DNA of 6,413 nucleotides from positions 1 to 6,413 of the forward strand of contig JAGMBM010000012.1 in assembly GCA_023129675.1 (NCBI GenBank), in the 5' to 3' direction. Below, piece by piece: positions 1 through 6,413 of this stretch. A program made the translations under genes and the position numbers. Positions within the stretch are counted from its first letter, which is position 1; each line of letters opens with the position of its first letter. The DNA comes from Hadesarchaea archaeon (GTDB taxonomy: Archaea; Hadarchaeota; Hadarchaeia; Hadarchaeales; Hadarchaeaceae). Below the pieces are notes generated by a model. It made no database searches and was not told where the DNA came from. It saw only the letters and a list, made by a program, of their open reading frames with translations.

Positions 1-215
1 GCCACCTCGTCCGGCTTTAACGGACGTGTGAACTTGACGTTGAAGGAGACGTTATATGTGTAAAGACATCTCGCGAGAATCGCTGCTCCGGCTATCCCGT
101 CTGCATCCGTGTGGGAAATGATCTTGGCGCGGGTATCGCCGCCCAGCCTCGGCTTGAGGAATGAAACTACCTCCTCGGCTGCTTGCTGGAACCTCCGGAT
201 CTCAGCACGACCCAT
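1..215 (-). CDS. DHH-family phosphoesterase (RecJ/GAN-like), N-terminal part only
   Basis: This is the first 71 codons of a gene that runs off the left edge. Residues 34-49 read SHTDADGIAGAAILAR, the usual motif I of archaeal DHH phosphoesterases, whose aspartates bind the catalytic metal ions. Known relatives are single-strand-specific exonucleases (RecJ, or the GINS-associated nuclease GAN) and oligoribonucleases or nucleotide phosphoesterases. Residues 1-28 are a charged helical lead-in. The ATG at 215 is chosen because a GGGAG lies 8 bases upstream and the DHH motif falls at the expected distance. The gene follows rps15 on the same strand after 103 bases, a pairing I recall as common in archaea. 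The DHH motif itself, DHHA1 and any C-terminal domain are outside the window, so nuclease and non-nuclease members cannot be told apart. The family call is firm; the exact function is not. Confidence 0.85.
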   Translation of the reverse strand, partial: MGRAEIRRFQQAAEEVVSFLKPRLGGDTRAKIISHTDADGIAGAAILARCLYTYNVSFNVKFTRPLKPDEV

Positions 216-318
216 GCTAGAATCTCCCGTAAATTTATGGCTTTCTTTTAGCCTATCACAATCGGGGCTATTAACGCTTGCCACGGGTTGTTACAAAAAA
301 TGAGAGAAATCTGTTGTC
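216..318 (-). promoter_or_regulatory. rps15-DHH intergenic region with weak promoter candidates
   Basis: Read on the minus strand, this gap begins with a T-run (listed separately) and becomes AT-rich near the DHH start. Two TATA-like stretches are visible: CTAAAAGAAA about 35-40 bases before the ATG and ATAAATTTA about 15-23 bases before it. The first would give a short leader retaining the GGGAG ribosome site; the second is too close for normal initiation. A small GGCT/AGCC hairpin also lies here. The DHH gene may therefore have its own transcription start, or may simply be read through from rps15. No small gene is evident. Confidence 0.3.
295..300 (-). terminator. T-run after rps15, possible archaeal terminator
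   Basis: Six consecutive T residues on the minus strand start about 18 bases past the rps15 stop codon. Archaeal RNA polymerase commonly terminates at short oligo-T tracts without a hairpin. The tract is short, so partial termination or read-through into the DHH gene is equally possible. Confidence 0.35.
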
Positions 319-741
319 TTATGCGCGCACCAAAAGAGCCGCCCGCTCGCGGTCGTACCGCCATTTGGGTGGCAAAACCCCTTTTTGCCTGTAGTACTTG
401 GCCAGCTTGTTGATCTCGGCTTCGATCACCTCCAGCGCGCGCTTGCTCCCGAAATCCTTCGGGTTGCGGTCGAGGTGGCTGTACAGGTCAACCGCCTTAC
501 GAATTTTGTTTATGAGATTCTCGGGCAACTCGGGTTTTATGTCGTTGGCATCCAATATCTGCTTCACACTCTTCCCCGTCGCCTCCTTGATGCTGGGGAC
601 CGCGTGTTGGTCACGCAGGATTATGCCTATTCGGCTCGGGGGGGTGTCCTCCTTCGCAAGCTTCACCACGAGATCCTCCACCTCGCGCGAAGATAGCTCG
701 CTTATCCTTGCGCCCGCACGTTTCCTTCGCTCGTTCGCCAT
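319..741 (-). CDS. rps15: 30S ribosomal protein S15 (archaeal uS15)
   Basis: A 140-residue component of the small ribosomal subunit that binds the central domain of 16S rRNA. Family hallmarks are visible: EVEDLVVKLAKE (20-31), an IGIILRDQHAVPSIKEATGK segment (38-57), the S15 rRNA-binding core SHLDRNPKDFGSKRALE (88-104), and the C-terminal YYRQKGVLPPKWRYD (116-130). The frame stays open upstream to about 1023, inside rdgB, but that extension has no S15 similarity. I chose ATG 741 because GGTGA lies 4 bases before it; a GTG at 753, four codons upstream in the same frame, is an alternative. The gene starts 19 bases after the rdgB stop, so it is probably co-transcribed with it. Oddity: the N-terminus is short and lacks the basic KGKSGS-type segment usual at the start of archaeal S15. 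Confidence 0.95.
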   Translation of the reverse strand: MANERRKRAGARISELSSREVEDLVVKLAKEDTPPSRIGIILRDQHAVPSIKEATGKSVKQILDANDIKPELPENLINKIRKAVDLYSHLDRNPKDFGSKRALEVIEAEINKLAKYYRQKGVLPPKWRYDRERAALLVRA

Positions 742-760
742 TCGTTCACCCACTGACCTT

Positions 761-1318
761 CTACTTTTGTTTATACCATCTGAAAAATGCTTCGATTGCC
801 CGAGCTCGATGGGAAAGGCGATTCTTCTCGCCTGTCGACATCTCGGCGAACGTTCGCCCATCTCCCTCGCTCGGCACGAAAATCGTGTCGAATGCAAATC
901 CGCGCGTGCCTTTGGCCTTAAGCGCGATGGTCCCCTCGACCTTCCCCATGAAGACTTCTGGCCTCTTACTAGGTTCACAGTACCCCACGGCTGACCTGAA
1001 CTCCGCCCGCCGATCATTTTCACCCGTCATTAGCTTGAGCAGACCTTCATTCCCCAGGGTGCGAAAAACGAAATTGGAGTAGGGGCCCGGGAAACCGTGC
1101 AGAACCTCGATGAAGAGCCCGGCGTCCTCGGCGAAACAGGTTTGCCTGAGCAGGGCACATGCTTGCTGGACGCCCGGACGAACCACTTGCTCGAGCTCGT
1201 CCGCTTGGATTTCGATGTAGGGTGTATCGCGGTGCTCGAGTTCAATGCCGTGGCGCGCCGCTAGCTCGCTCACCTCCTCGACCTTGTGGCGGTTGCCCGT
1301 GACGAAGATCAGTGCCAT
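761..1318 (-). CDS. rdgB: dITP/XTP pyrophosphatase, RdgB/HAM1 family
   Basis: A cytosolic house-cleaning enzyme that hydrolyses non-canonical purine nucleoside triphosphates (ITP, dITP, XTP) to the monophosphate plus pyrophosphate, keeping deaminated bases out of DNA and RNA. The 185 residues match the normal family length. Motifs appear in the expected order: TGNRHK (7-12), which grips the triphosphate; EDAGL (64-68) with the catalytic acidic residues; GFPGPYS (75-81); GFAFDTIFVP (140-149); and FAEMSTGEKNRLSHRARA (157-174) in the base-recognition region. The family usually has EDSGL and GFGYDPIF, so the small differences are conservative and the enzyme should be active. The start at 1318 is supported by a strong AAGGAGG in the preceding bases and lies within the last codons of bud32 (10-base overlap), which suggests translational coupling. 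It is followed closely by rps15. Confidence 0.93.
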   Translation of the reverse strand: MALIFVTGNRHKVEEVSELAARHGIELEHRDTPYIEIQADELEQVVRPGVQQACALLRQTCFAEDAGLFIEVLHGFPGPYSNFVFRTLGNEGLLKLMTGENDRRAEFRSAVGYCEPSKRPEVFMGKVEGTIALKAKGTRGFAFDTIFVPSEGDGRTFAEMSTGEKNRLSHRARAIEAFFRWYKQK

Positions 1319-1974
1319 GCCCGCTCCTCCTTGGGAACGTAACGCCCGCGGCGCTCAATTTCTTCAACCCGCTTGATCACTGCGTTTGCTCCCTCACCGA
1401 ATTCTCGCTTGTAGCCGGCTAAAACCGCGCGGTAAGCTTGGTCGGTGATACGAAAATGGATACTTTGAAGGGCGCGCCTAAGCAAATGTAAATCAACGCC
1501 GCGAGCTTCGAGCGAGGGGTTGTATTCGCCCAACCCAAAGTCGACGAAGTAAACCTTGCCGTCGCGCGTCAAGATCATGTTTGAGGTCGTGAGATCTCCG
1601 TGCACGATGCCGGCGCGGTGCAAGCGGGCCACCTGTCTACCTATAAGCTCACAGAGCTTCCGTCTCGCTTTGGGTTTCAATTTGTCCAGCACGAGCTTCA
1701 CCTGCCTGCCCTCAATGAACTCCATCACTATGCGCATGTCCGTCCGGTCGACCTCGTAGACGAGTGGCGTCGGCACCCCCGCTCGCTTGGCATCGACAAA
1801 AAGTTTCGACTCGAGCGCAGTTCTTGACTCCCGGAGCTGTTTATCGATCTCGAGAATTCGGTAGCGCTTGGAAATTCGATGTTTGACCAAGACTTTGCCC
1901 TCGCCCGCGCGATGGAGCACCCGCGCGAATGGCTCGAGGTAGAGGTTGGCCTCGGCCCCTTTCTTCATCAACAT
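1309..1974 (-). CDS. bud32: Bud32 (PRPK-type) kinase/ATPase of the KEOPS complex
   Basis: A small atypical kinase that works as an ATPase within KEOPS, assisting Kae1 in making N6-threonylcarbamoyl-adenosine at position 37 of ANN-decoding tRNAs. The 221-residue protein has the minimal Bud32 fold: GAEAN (6-10) as the nucleotide loop, LVKHRISKRYR (29-39) with the ATP-binding lysine K31, ESK (55-57) with the paired glutamate, HGDLTTSN (125-132) with catalytic D127, and VDFGLG (144-149) with metal-binding D145. The basic C-terminal tail is also typical. The ATG at 1974 touches the kae1 TAA directly; a GGAG ends 10 bases before it. A second ATG at 1968 is less well placed. It overlaps rdgB by 10 bases. 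Kae1 and Bud32 are fused in some archaea and separate here. The gene is complete with all key residues. Confidence 0.95.
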   Translation of the reverse strand: MLMKKGAEANLYLEPFARVLHRAGEGKVLVKHRISKRYRILEIDKQLRESRTALESKLFVDAKRAGVPTPLVYEVDRTDMRIVMEFIEGRQVKLVLDKLKPKARRKLCELIGRQVARLHRAGIVHGDLTTSNMILTRDGKVYFVDFGLGEYNPSLEARGVDLHLLRRALQSIHFRITDQAYRAVLAGYKREFGEGANAVIKRVEEIERRGRYVPKEERAWH

Positions 1975-3064
<1,090 letters not shown>

Positions 3065-3283
3065 CTACTCCGTAACGACTTCAGCTGTCGCAAACCTTCG
3101 TTGCACCGCACTGATGCGGACCTTTATTTCATCCCCGGGATTCGTGCCGGGTACGAAGACCACAAAGCCCTGAATGCGGGCGATTCCATCTCCGCCTTTG
3201 CCCTTCGATTCGATCTTCACGTCGTGGGTATCGCCAACGTTCACCGGTGCAGGTGGTCCTCTTTGCTCTCTCGGTCTATACAC
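3065..3283 (-). CDS. Small stand-alone TRAM-domain RNA-binding protein
   Basis: A 72-residue protein made almost wholly of one TRAM domain, a small beta-barrel RNA-binding fold also found in tRNA-modifying enzymes such as MiaB and TrmA. Residues 31-57, starting [15 protein letters not shown] and continuing through PGDEIKVRI, are the characteristic core, followed by the family-typical RRFATAEVV (62-70). The first ten residues are basic and proline-rich, as in archaeal single-TRAM proteins, some of which have been described as RNA chaperones with cold-shock-like roles. The start is GTG 3283: GGAG sits 8 bases upstream and a good TATA box lies a suitable distance further up. The frame stays open to a TTG at 3391, but that would include the promoter and non-TRAM sequence. 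It is the first gene of the left-hand cluster. Its RNA target is unknown. Confidence 0.88.
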   Translation of the reverse strand: MYRPREQRGPPAPVNVGDTHDVKIESKGKGGDGIARIQGFVVFVPGTNPGDEIKVRISAVQRRFATAEVVTE

Positions 3284-3291
3284 TTCTTCAA

Positions 3292-3295
3292 CTCC
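3292..3295 (-). promoter_or_regulatory. Ribosome binding site fixing the TRAM GTG start
   Basis: GGAG, within AAAGGAGTTG on the minus strand, lies 8 bases before GTG 3283. It is the only good Shine-Dalgarno match near any possible start of this frame, so it decides in favour of the short 72-residue protein. Confidence 0.7.
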
Positions 3296-3326
3296 TTTTG
3301 TTACGAGAAAAACGTGGGTGACTGTG

Positions 3327-3338
3327 CTTATAAATTTG
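3327..3338 (-). promoter_or_regulatory. TATA box of the TRAM gene and probably the whole left cluster
   Basis: The minus strand reads CAAATTTATAAG, a close match to the archaeal TATA box with A-rich sequence just upstream where TFB would bind. Counting about 26 bases from its centre puts the transcription start near 3306, giving a leader of roughly 20 bases that contains the GGAG site. It is the best-formed promoter on the minus strand here, so it may serve TRAM plus kae1-bud32-rdgB-rps15. Confidence 0.6.
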
Positions 3339-3368
3339 CGTGAGGGACAATGGAAAAGTGTTTCCATT

Positions 3369-3390
3369 TGATAACCTTTAATGTTTAACA
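3369..3390. repeat. Imperfect inverted repeat upstream of wtpA
   Basis: TGATAACC and GTTTAACA form an 8-base inverted repeat, six of eight positions matching, around a TTTAAT spacer. The half-sites resemble the GTTAAC core of the nearby perfect palindrome. It may be a second operator site, or just AT-rich promoter sequence, since TTTAATGTTTAAC could itself act as a TATA element. Confidence 0.35.
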
Positions 3391-3431
3391 AAAAGAAAAT
3401 TTTTAAGCATATTAGTTAACTAAAGGGGGAT
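3391..3431 (+). promoter_or_regulatory. wtpA promoter and ribosome binding site
   Basis: An A-rich tract with the look of a TFB recognition element (AAAAGAAAA, 3391-3399) runs into TTTTTAAG (3400-3407), a TATA-like box. Initiation about 25 bases downstream would fall near 3428, close to the ATG at 3438 and leaving little leader. If instead the GTTTAACA at 3383-3390 acts as the TATA element, the start would be near 3410 with a leader of about 28 bases. AAAGGGGGAT (3422-3431) is the likely ribosome site, 8 bases from the ATG when measured from its G-run. Confidence 0.5.
3412..3423. promoter_or_regulatory. Perfect 12-base palindrome, putative operator of the wtp operon
   Basis: TTAGTTAACTAA is a perfect inverted repeat lying between the wtpA TATA-like box and its ribosome site, where a bound dimeric repressor would block initiation. 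Molybdate or tungstate uptake operons are commonly controlled by oxyanion-sensing repressors of the ModE type, whose sites are also AT-rich palindromes. The position and symmetry are seen directly; the regulator is an inference, and none is encoded in this window. Confidence 0.5.
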
Positions 3432-3437
3432 ATAAGC

Positions 3438-4457
3438 ATGAAAAGTATAGGCAAGGAAAAAACCATTATCGTTCTGGTAACGATAGCCGTCGTTTTGGGT
3501 GTACTAGCATTTTCCATAGGGGGGAAACGCGTGCTGAAGATTTACCACGCTGGTAGCCTTACGGTACCCCTTGAAAAAATTGAAACACAATTCGAAAGCT
3601 CTCACGATGTAGACGTGCAGCTCGAATCCCACGGCAGTGTAGAAGCCATTATACAGATAACTGAACTTCATAAAGCTGCGGACATCCTTGCCTCGGCGGA
3701 CTACTCGCTGATCCCCCAGATGATGTTCCCTGAGTACGCGGATTGGTATATCCAGTTTGCACGTAACGAAATGGTGCTTGCTTATACCGCCGAGAGCGAT
3801 TATGCAGATGAGATCAACGAGAACAATTGGTATGAGATCCTTAATAGAACTGGCGTGAAGTTTGGATTTAGCAACCCTAACCTTGATCCCTGTGGCTATC
3901 GCACAGCGATGGTCTTTCAGCTTGCGGAAATTTGCTATGATAACTCCACGATTTTTGATGATTTGATCGTGGCCAATACCAACATCGAGGCGATTGAGGG
4001 AAACGACAATTATCTAATCGAGGTGTCAGAGGACTTGGATCCAAATACCAACAAGCTGGAGATTTCAGATAAGTCGATAAGCCTACTTGTCAAGTTGGAA
4101 GCGCGCAGCATTGATTACGCATTTGAATACAAAAGCGTCGCGGTCCAACATGGATTTGAATTTGTAGAGCTCCCCGATGGAATCAATCTAACCAGCATAG
4201 ACTACGAAAACATCTATAAACAAGTTAAGGTGCGGCTCGCGAACGAAAAAATGCTTACCGCCAAACCTATCGTCTATGGAATAACTATACCCAAGAATGC
4301 GCCGAATGAGAATTTGGCAATCGAGTTCATAACATTATTGATAACTGAGTACGGGTGGGAGATTTTTGAGAATTGTGGTCAGCCGCCGATAGCCTCCGCC
4401 GTAGCGAGCGATGTTGATAAACTGCCACAAAATCTTCAATCATTGGTGATACAGTGA
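3438..4457 (+). CDS. wtpA: Tungstate/molybdate-binding protein WtpA (ModA-like)
   Basis: Extracellular substrate-binding protein that captures tungstate or molybdate and hands it to the WtpB permease. The 339 residues begin with a basic stretch and a hydrophobic segment (about 9-28), then the mature domain HAGSLTVPLEKIE (37-49), GSVEAIIQITEL (66-77), ADILASADYSLIP (81-93), FGFSNPNLDPCGYR (142-155), NTNIEAIEG (180-188), YAFEYKSVAVQHG (227-239), YGITIPKNAPN (280-290) and GQPP (314-317). D150 and E230 match the acidic residues that give WtpA/ModA of Archaeoglobus and Pyrococcus six-coordinate oxyanion binding. This marks the archaeal WtpA group rather than bacterial ModA, where coordination is tetrahedral. 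No lipobox cysteine follows the hydrophobic segment, so the protein is probably held by an uncleaved N-terminal anchor or released. Its stop overlaps the wtpB start. Tungstate is favoured, but molybdate cannot be excluded. Confidence 0.95.
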   Translation: MKSIGKEKTIIVLVTIAVVLGVLAFSIGGKRVLKIYHAGSLTVPLEKIETQFESSHDVDVQLESHGSVEAIIQITELHKAADILASADYSLIPQMMFPEYADWYIQFARNEMVLAYTAESDYADEINENNWYEILNRTGVKFGFSNPNLDPCGYRTAMVFQLAEICYDNSTIFDDLIVANTNIEAIEGNDNYLIEVSEDLDPNTNKLEISDKSISLLVKLEARSIDYAFEYKSVAVQHGFEFVELPDGINLTSIDYENIYKQVKVRLANEKMLTAKPIVYGITIPKNAPNENLAIEFITLLITEYGWEIFENCGQPPIASAVASDVDKLPQNLQSLVIQ

Positions 4458-5245
4458 AGATTGGGGGAATAACCGCCTTATTCATCGCGCTTGGGATCTT
4501 CATTGTAGCTGTTCTTGCCCTTCCAATAGCCAATATTTTTTTTAAACAATTTGCATTTGACCTGACTGGATTTCTCAGTGCCATCACTGACCAAGGAGTT
4601 CTAAAAGCGGTGGGGCTGAGCTGTTTCTCGGCGTTCCTTGCAGTGCTGGTGACCTTCATGTTCGGCGTCCCCCTAGCTTATTTGTTAGCGAGGAAGGACT
4701 TTCGAGGAAAAGCGCTCATCGAAGGGATAATAGACCTTCCCATGGCGATACCTCACGTTGTTGCCGGCATCATGCTGTTGACAGTTTTTGGATTAAGCGG
4801 ATTAATTGGCGGGCCAGTTTCATCTTTTCTTAGGTTTGAAGGCGCACTACCTGGAATTGTAGTCGCGATGTTATTCGTCTCCGCGCCATTCCTCATCAAC
4901 TCCGCTAGGGAGGGGTTTCAAAGCGTTGACCCCCGACTAGAAAAGGTAGCACGGTCCCTAGGCGCTACGGAATGGGAAGCCTTCCGAAAAGTGGCATTTC
5001 CGCTCGCATTTCCCCAGATATTCAGCGGGGCGATAATGAGTTGGGCGCGCGCGATAAGCGAGTTCGCGGCGGTGATCATGCTTGTTGGATTTTTCCCTAT
5101 GGTTGCCCCGGGGATGATTTGGAGCAGATTTTACAGCCAAGGGCTTTATGAAGGAATGCGCGTTGCGGTAATACTTCTCTTGATCACCTTATTGGTATTC
5201 GTTGGTCTAAAATATTTACAGGGGCGGTTATATGCTAAGCATTAG
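4454..5245 (+). CDS. wtpB: Tungstate/molybdate ABC transporter permease WtpB
   Basis: Membrane-spanning subunit that forms the oxyanion channel. The 263 residues contain about six hydrophobic segments (roughly 7-29, 51-78, 93-117, 132-150, 188-212 and 235-255), usual for ModB/WtpB. The conserved cytoplasmic coupling loop (EAA motif) is seen at 165-185, VARSLGATEWEAFRKVAFPLA, with the key glycine G170; this helix docks on the ATPase. IIDLPMAIPHVVAGI (91-105) is another family signature. The start is a GTG whose last two bases form part of the wtpA TGA stop (GTGA, 4-base overlap). GGTGAT at 4445-4450 is a full match to the anti-Shine-Dalgarno partner, although close to the start. The 3' end overlaps wtpC by 14 bases. 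These overlaps favour coupled translation and fixed subunit ratios. Confidence 0.95.
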   Translation: MKIGGITALFIALGIFIVAVLALPIANIFFKQFAFDLTGFLSAITDQGVLKAVGLSCFSAFLAVLVTFMFGVPLAYLLARKDFRGKALIEGIIDLPMAIPHVVAGIMLLTVFGLSGLIGGPVSSFLRFEGALPGIVVAMLFVSAPFLINSAREGFQSVDPRLEKVARSLGATEWEAFRKVAFPLAFPQIFSGAIMSWARAISEFAAVIMLVGFFPMVAPGMIWSRFYSQGLYEGMRVAVILLLITLLVFVGLKYLQGRLYAKH

Positions 5246-6275
5246 GGATTTATCGAAAAAATGGGCCGATTTTTCGCTGACGAACATAAATTTAGATGTC
5301 AAAGAACGGGAGTACTTCACCGTGCTGGGTCCAACGGGGGCGGGAAAAACCCTTATGCTCGAGTTAATCGCTGGGTTTCACCGTCCCGACTTGGGTGAAA
5401 TCTGGATAAACGATAAAAACGTAACAGACCTTCCCCCCGAACAAAGGAAAGTGGGTTTCGTGTACCAAGACTATTCGTTATTCCCCCATCTAAACGTTGA
5501 AGAGAATGTGGAGTTCGGGTTAAGGTTGAAAAAAATTCCGAAATCTGAAACCGATGAAAAGATACGGCGCATTATGAATTTGCTCAGCCTCACTCACCTG
5601 TCCAAAAGATTGCCAAAAACCCTAAGCGGAGGGGAACAGCAGAAAGTAGCTCTAGCTAGGGCGATTGTGCTTGACCCAGACGTGCTGCTCTTGGACGAAC
5701 CATTGAGCGCTTTAGATACGCAAACGCAGGAGAGGTTGAGGAGGGAGTTAAAGGACCTCCACGAGAGATCTGGTATCACCACTATTCACGTCACTCATGA
5801 TCATGTCGAAGCAATTCTGTTGGGTGACAGGATAGGCATTTTGAGTGATGGAAAACTCATTCAAGTTGGAGAACCAGACGAAATATTCCGGAAACCAAAA
5901 TGGGAGTTCGTCGCAAAATTTGTTGGAGTCGAAAATATCTTTTCAGGGAAATCAGAGCTAAAGAAAGGCCTCGCTAGGATAGATATCGGAAATGTATTGA
6001 TTGAAGCAGTGACGCAAAAAGAAGGTAAAGTTAAAGCCTGCATCCGGCCAGAAGACATCCTTCTATCAAAAAAACCGATTAAGTCAAGCGGGAGAAACAT
6101 GCTGCAAGGTAAGATAACTGAGATCTCCGACCGAGGCGCAACTGTGAGGTTAAAAGTAGATGTTGGACGCGAGCTAGTGGTAATCATCACCAAAAGATCT
6201 TTTTTAGACATGAAGTTGAGAATCGGCTCTGGAATTTATGCTTCATTTAAAGCGTCTTCAGTGCATGTGATTTGA
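5232..6275 (+). CDS. wtpC: Tungstate/molybdate ABC transporter ATPase WtpC
   Basis: Cytoplasmic ATPase that powers import through WtpB. The 347 residues start with the ABC domain: Walker A GPTGAGKT (33-40), Q-loop VYQDYSLFPH with Q79, signature LSGGEQQKVALARA (131-144), Walker B VLLLDEP (151-157), D-loop SALD (159-162) and switch histidine H189 in THDHVEA. GFHRPDLGEIWINDKNVTDL (48-67) is typical of the molybdate/sulfate importer branch. Residues from about 286 to 345 form a TOBE/MOP-type C-terminal domain, which in ModC-like ATPases can bind the oxyanion and inhibit transport when the cell is replete. ATG 5232 lies inside the end of wtpB; the G-rich AGGGGCGG just upstream can serve as ribosome site. 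All catalytic motifs are intact. The naming rests on the operon as much as on the protein, since related ATPases serve other anions. Confidence 0.93.
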   Translation: MLSIRDLSKKWADFSLTNINLDVKEREYFTVLGPTGAGKTLMLELIAGFHRPDLGEIWINDKNVTDLPPEQRKVGFVYQDYSLFPHLNVEENVEFGLRLKKIPKSETDEKIRRIMNLLSLTHLSKRLPKTLSGGEQQKVALARAIVLDPDVLLLDEPLSALDTQTQERLRRELKDLHERSGITTIHVTHDHVEAILLGDRIGILSDGKLIQVGEPDEIFRKPKWEFVAKFVGVENIFSGKSELKKGLARIDIGNVLIEAVTQKEGKVKACIRPEDILLSKKPIKSSGRNMLQGKITEISDRGATVRLKVDVGRELVVIITKRSFLDMKLRIGSGIYASFKASSVHVI

Positions 6276-6280
6276 CCAGC

Positions 6281-6289
6281 TTTTGTTTT
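6281..6289 (+). terminator. T-rich stretch after wtpC, likely archaeal terminator
   Basis: TTTTGTTTT begins five bases after the wtpC stop codon and is flanked by CAGC and GCTG, which could pair as a weak 4-base stem. Oligo-T tracts of this kind are usual archaeal termination signals. It would end the wtpABC transcript before the next gene's promoter. Confidence 0.5.
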
Positions 6290-6300
6290 GGCTGCGCCGA

Positions 6301-6310
6301 ACATTTAAAC
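6301..6310 (+). promoter_or_regulatory. TATA-like box before the last, partial gene
   Basis: ACATTTAAAC contains TTTAAA centred near 6305. Transcription would begin about 26 bases downstream, near 6331, just before the GGGAG and the ATG at 6341. This supports a separate transcript for the gene at the right edge and favours the ATG at 6341 over the in-frame ATG at 6323. Confidence 0.45.
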
Positions 6311-6340
6311 AACAGCTCAATTATGTATGGTTGGGAGCCG

Positions 6341-6413
6341 ATGTTTCTCCGCAAAATCTTCGGCAAAAAACCAAAAGCACCCGAACCTCAAGTTGAAAAA
6401 TTGACTATAGATT
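6341..6413 (+). CDS. Unrecognised protein, N-terminal 24 codons only
   Basis: An open frame that begins after a TATA-like box and runs off the right edge. The visible residues are MFLRKIFGKKPKAPEPQ followed by VEKLTID: a short hydrophobic and strongly basic start, then a proline-rich acidic linker. Such a beginning is common in small archaeal cytoplasmic or membrane-associated proteins and does not identify a family. GGGAG lies only 3 bases before this ATG, which is tight; an in-frame ATG at 6323 would add six residues and could be used leaderless. I give it no function. That it is a real gene is inferred from the promoter-like sequence, the open frame and its position after the wtpC terminator. 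Confidence 0.5.
   Translation, partial: MFLRKIFGKKPKAPEPQVEKLTID

Noticed and set aside
742..1023. N-terminal extension of S15 by about 94 residues in the same frame
   Set aside because: It lies wholly inside rdgB in another frame, has no S15 similarity, and the ATG at 741 has its own ribosome site.
385..1082. Several long plus-strand open frames opposite rps15 and rdgB
   Set aside because: They are antisense to two clearly conserved genes, resemble no protein family and arise from the GC-rich codon pattern of the real genes.
3284..3391. Longer TRAM protein starting from TTG 3391 or ATG 3367
   Set aside because: The extension covers the TATA box and shows no TRAM similarity; the GTG at 3283 has a well-spaced GGAG.
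3955..3970. TGATGA sequence resembling a C box of a C/D guide RNA
   Set aside because: It lies within the conserved wtpA coding region, and I see no matching D box, terminal stem or guide arrangement.

Overview
The window is archaeal chromosome. The evidence is an archaeal-type Kae1 next to a separate Bud32 kinase, an S15 ribosomal protein of the archaeal/eukaryotic type, a stand-alone small TRAM protein, archaeal TATA-like promoters, Shine-Dalgarno motifs matching GGAGGTGAT, and a WtpABC-type tungstate/molybdate importer. The gene set looks euryarchaeal. The exact lineage cannot be fixed from sequence reading alone, and nothing here is bacterial.

Left part (about 1-3283, minus strand, GC-rich): a tightly packed information-processing cluster read right to left. 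The order is a small TRAM-domain RNA-binding protein, kae1 and bud32 (two KEOPS subunits for tRNA t6A37), an ITPase/XTP pyrophosphatase of the RdgB/HAM1 family, rps15, and the N-terminus of a DHH-family phosphoesterase that leaves the window. The genes from kae1 to rps15 are joined by zero, overlapping or about 20-base junctions and are very likely one transcript. TRAM lies about 100 bases ahead of kae1 and carries the clearest promoter. The DHH gene follows a 103-base gap with a T-run. The kae1 TAA stop is followed at once, in the same reading frame, by the bud32 ATG, so one codon separates the pair from the Kae1-Bud32 fusion seen in some other archaea.

Middle (3284-3437): a divergent intergenic region. 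It holds the TRAM promoter on one strand and, on the other, the wtpA promoter with a perfect 12-base palindrome and a second imperfect inverted repeat. These are candidate operators for metal-oxyanion control.

Right part (3438-6275, plus strand, visibly more AT-rich): wtpA, wtpB and wtpC, a complete binding protein, permease and ATPase set with short overlaps (4 and 14 bases), so translation is probably coupled. Together they would bind tungstate or molybdate outside the cell and import it at the cost of ATP, supplying W/Mo-pterin enzymes. A T-rich stretch follows wtpC. A further promoter-like site then precedes the first 24 codons of an unrecognised gene cut off by the window edge.

I see no rRNA, tRNA, CRISPR array, insertion sequence or integrase. 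The most notable points are the in-frame kae1/bud32 split, the palindrome at the wtpA promoter, the reduced S15 N-terminus and the absence of a lipobox in WtpA. I do not see a clearly undescribed multi-gene system.
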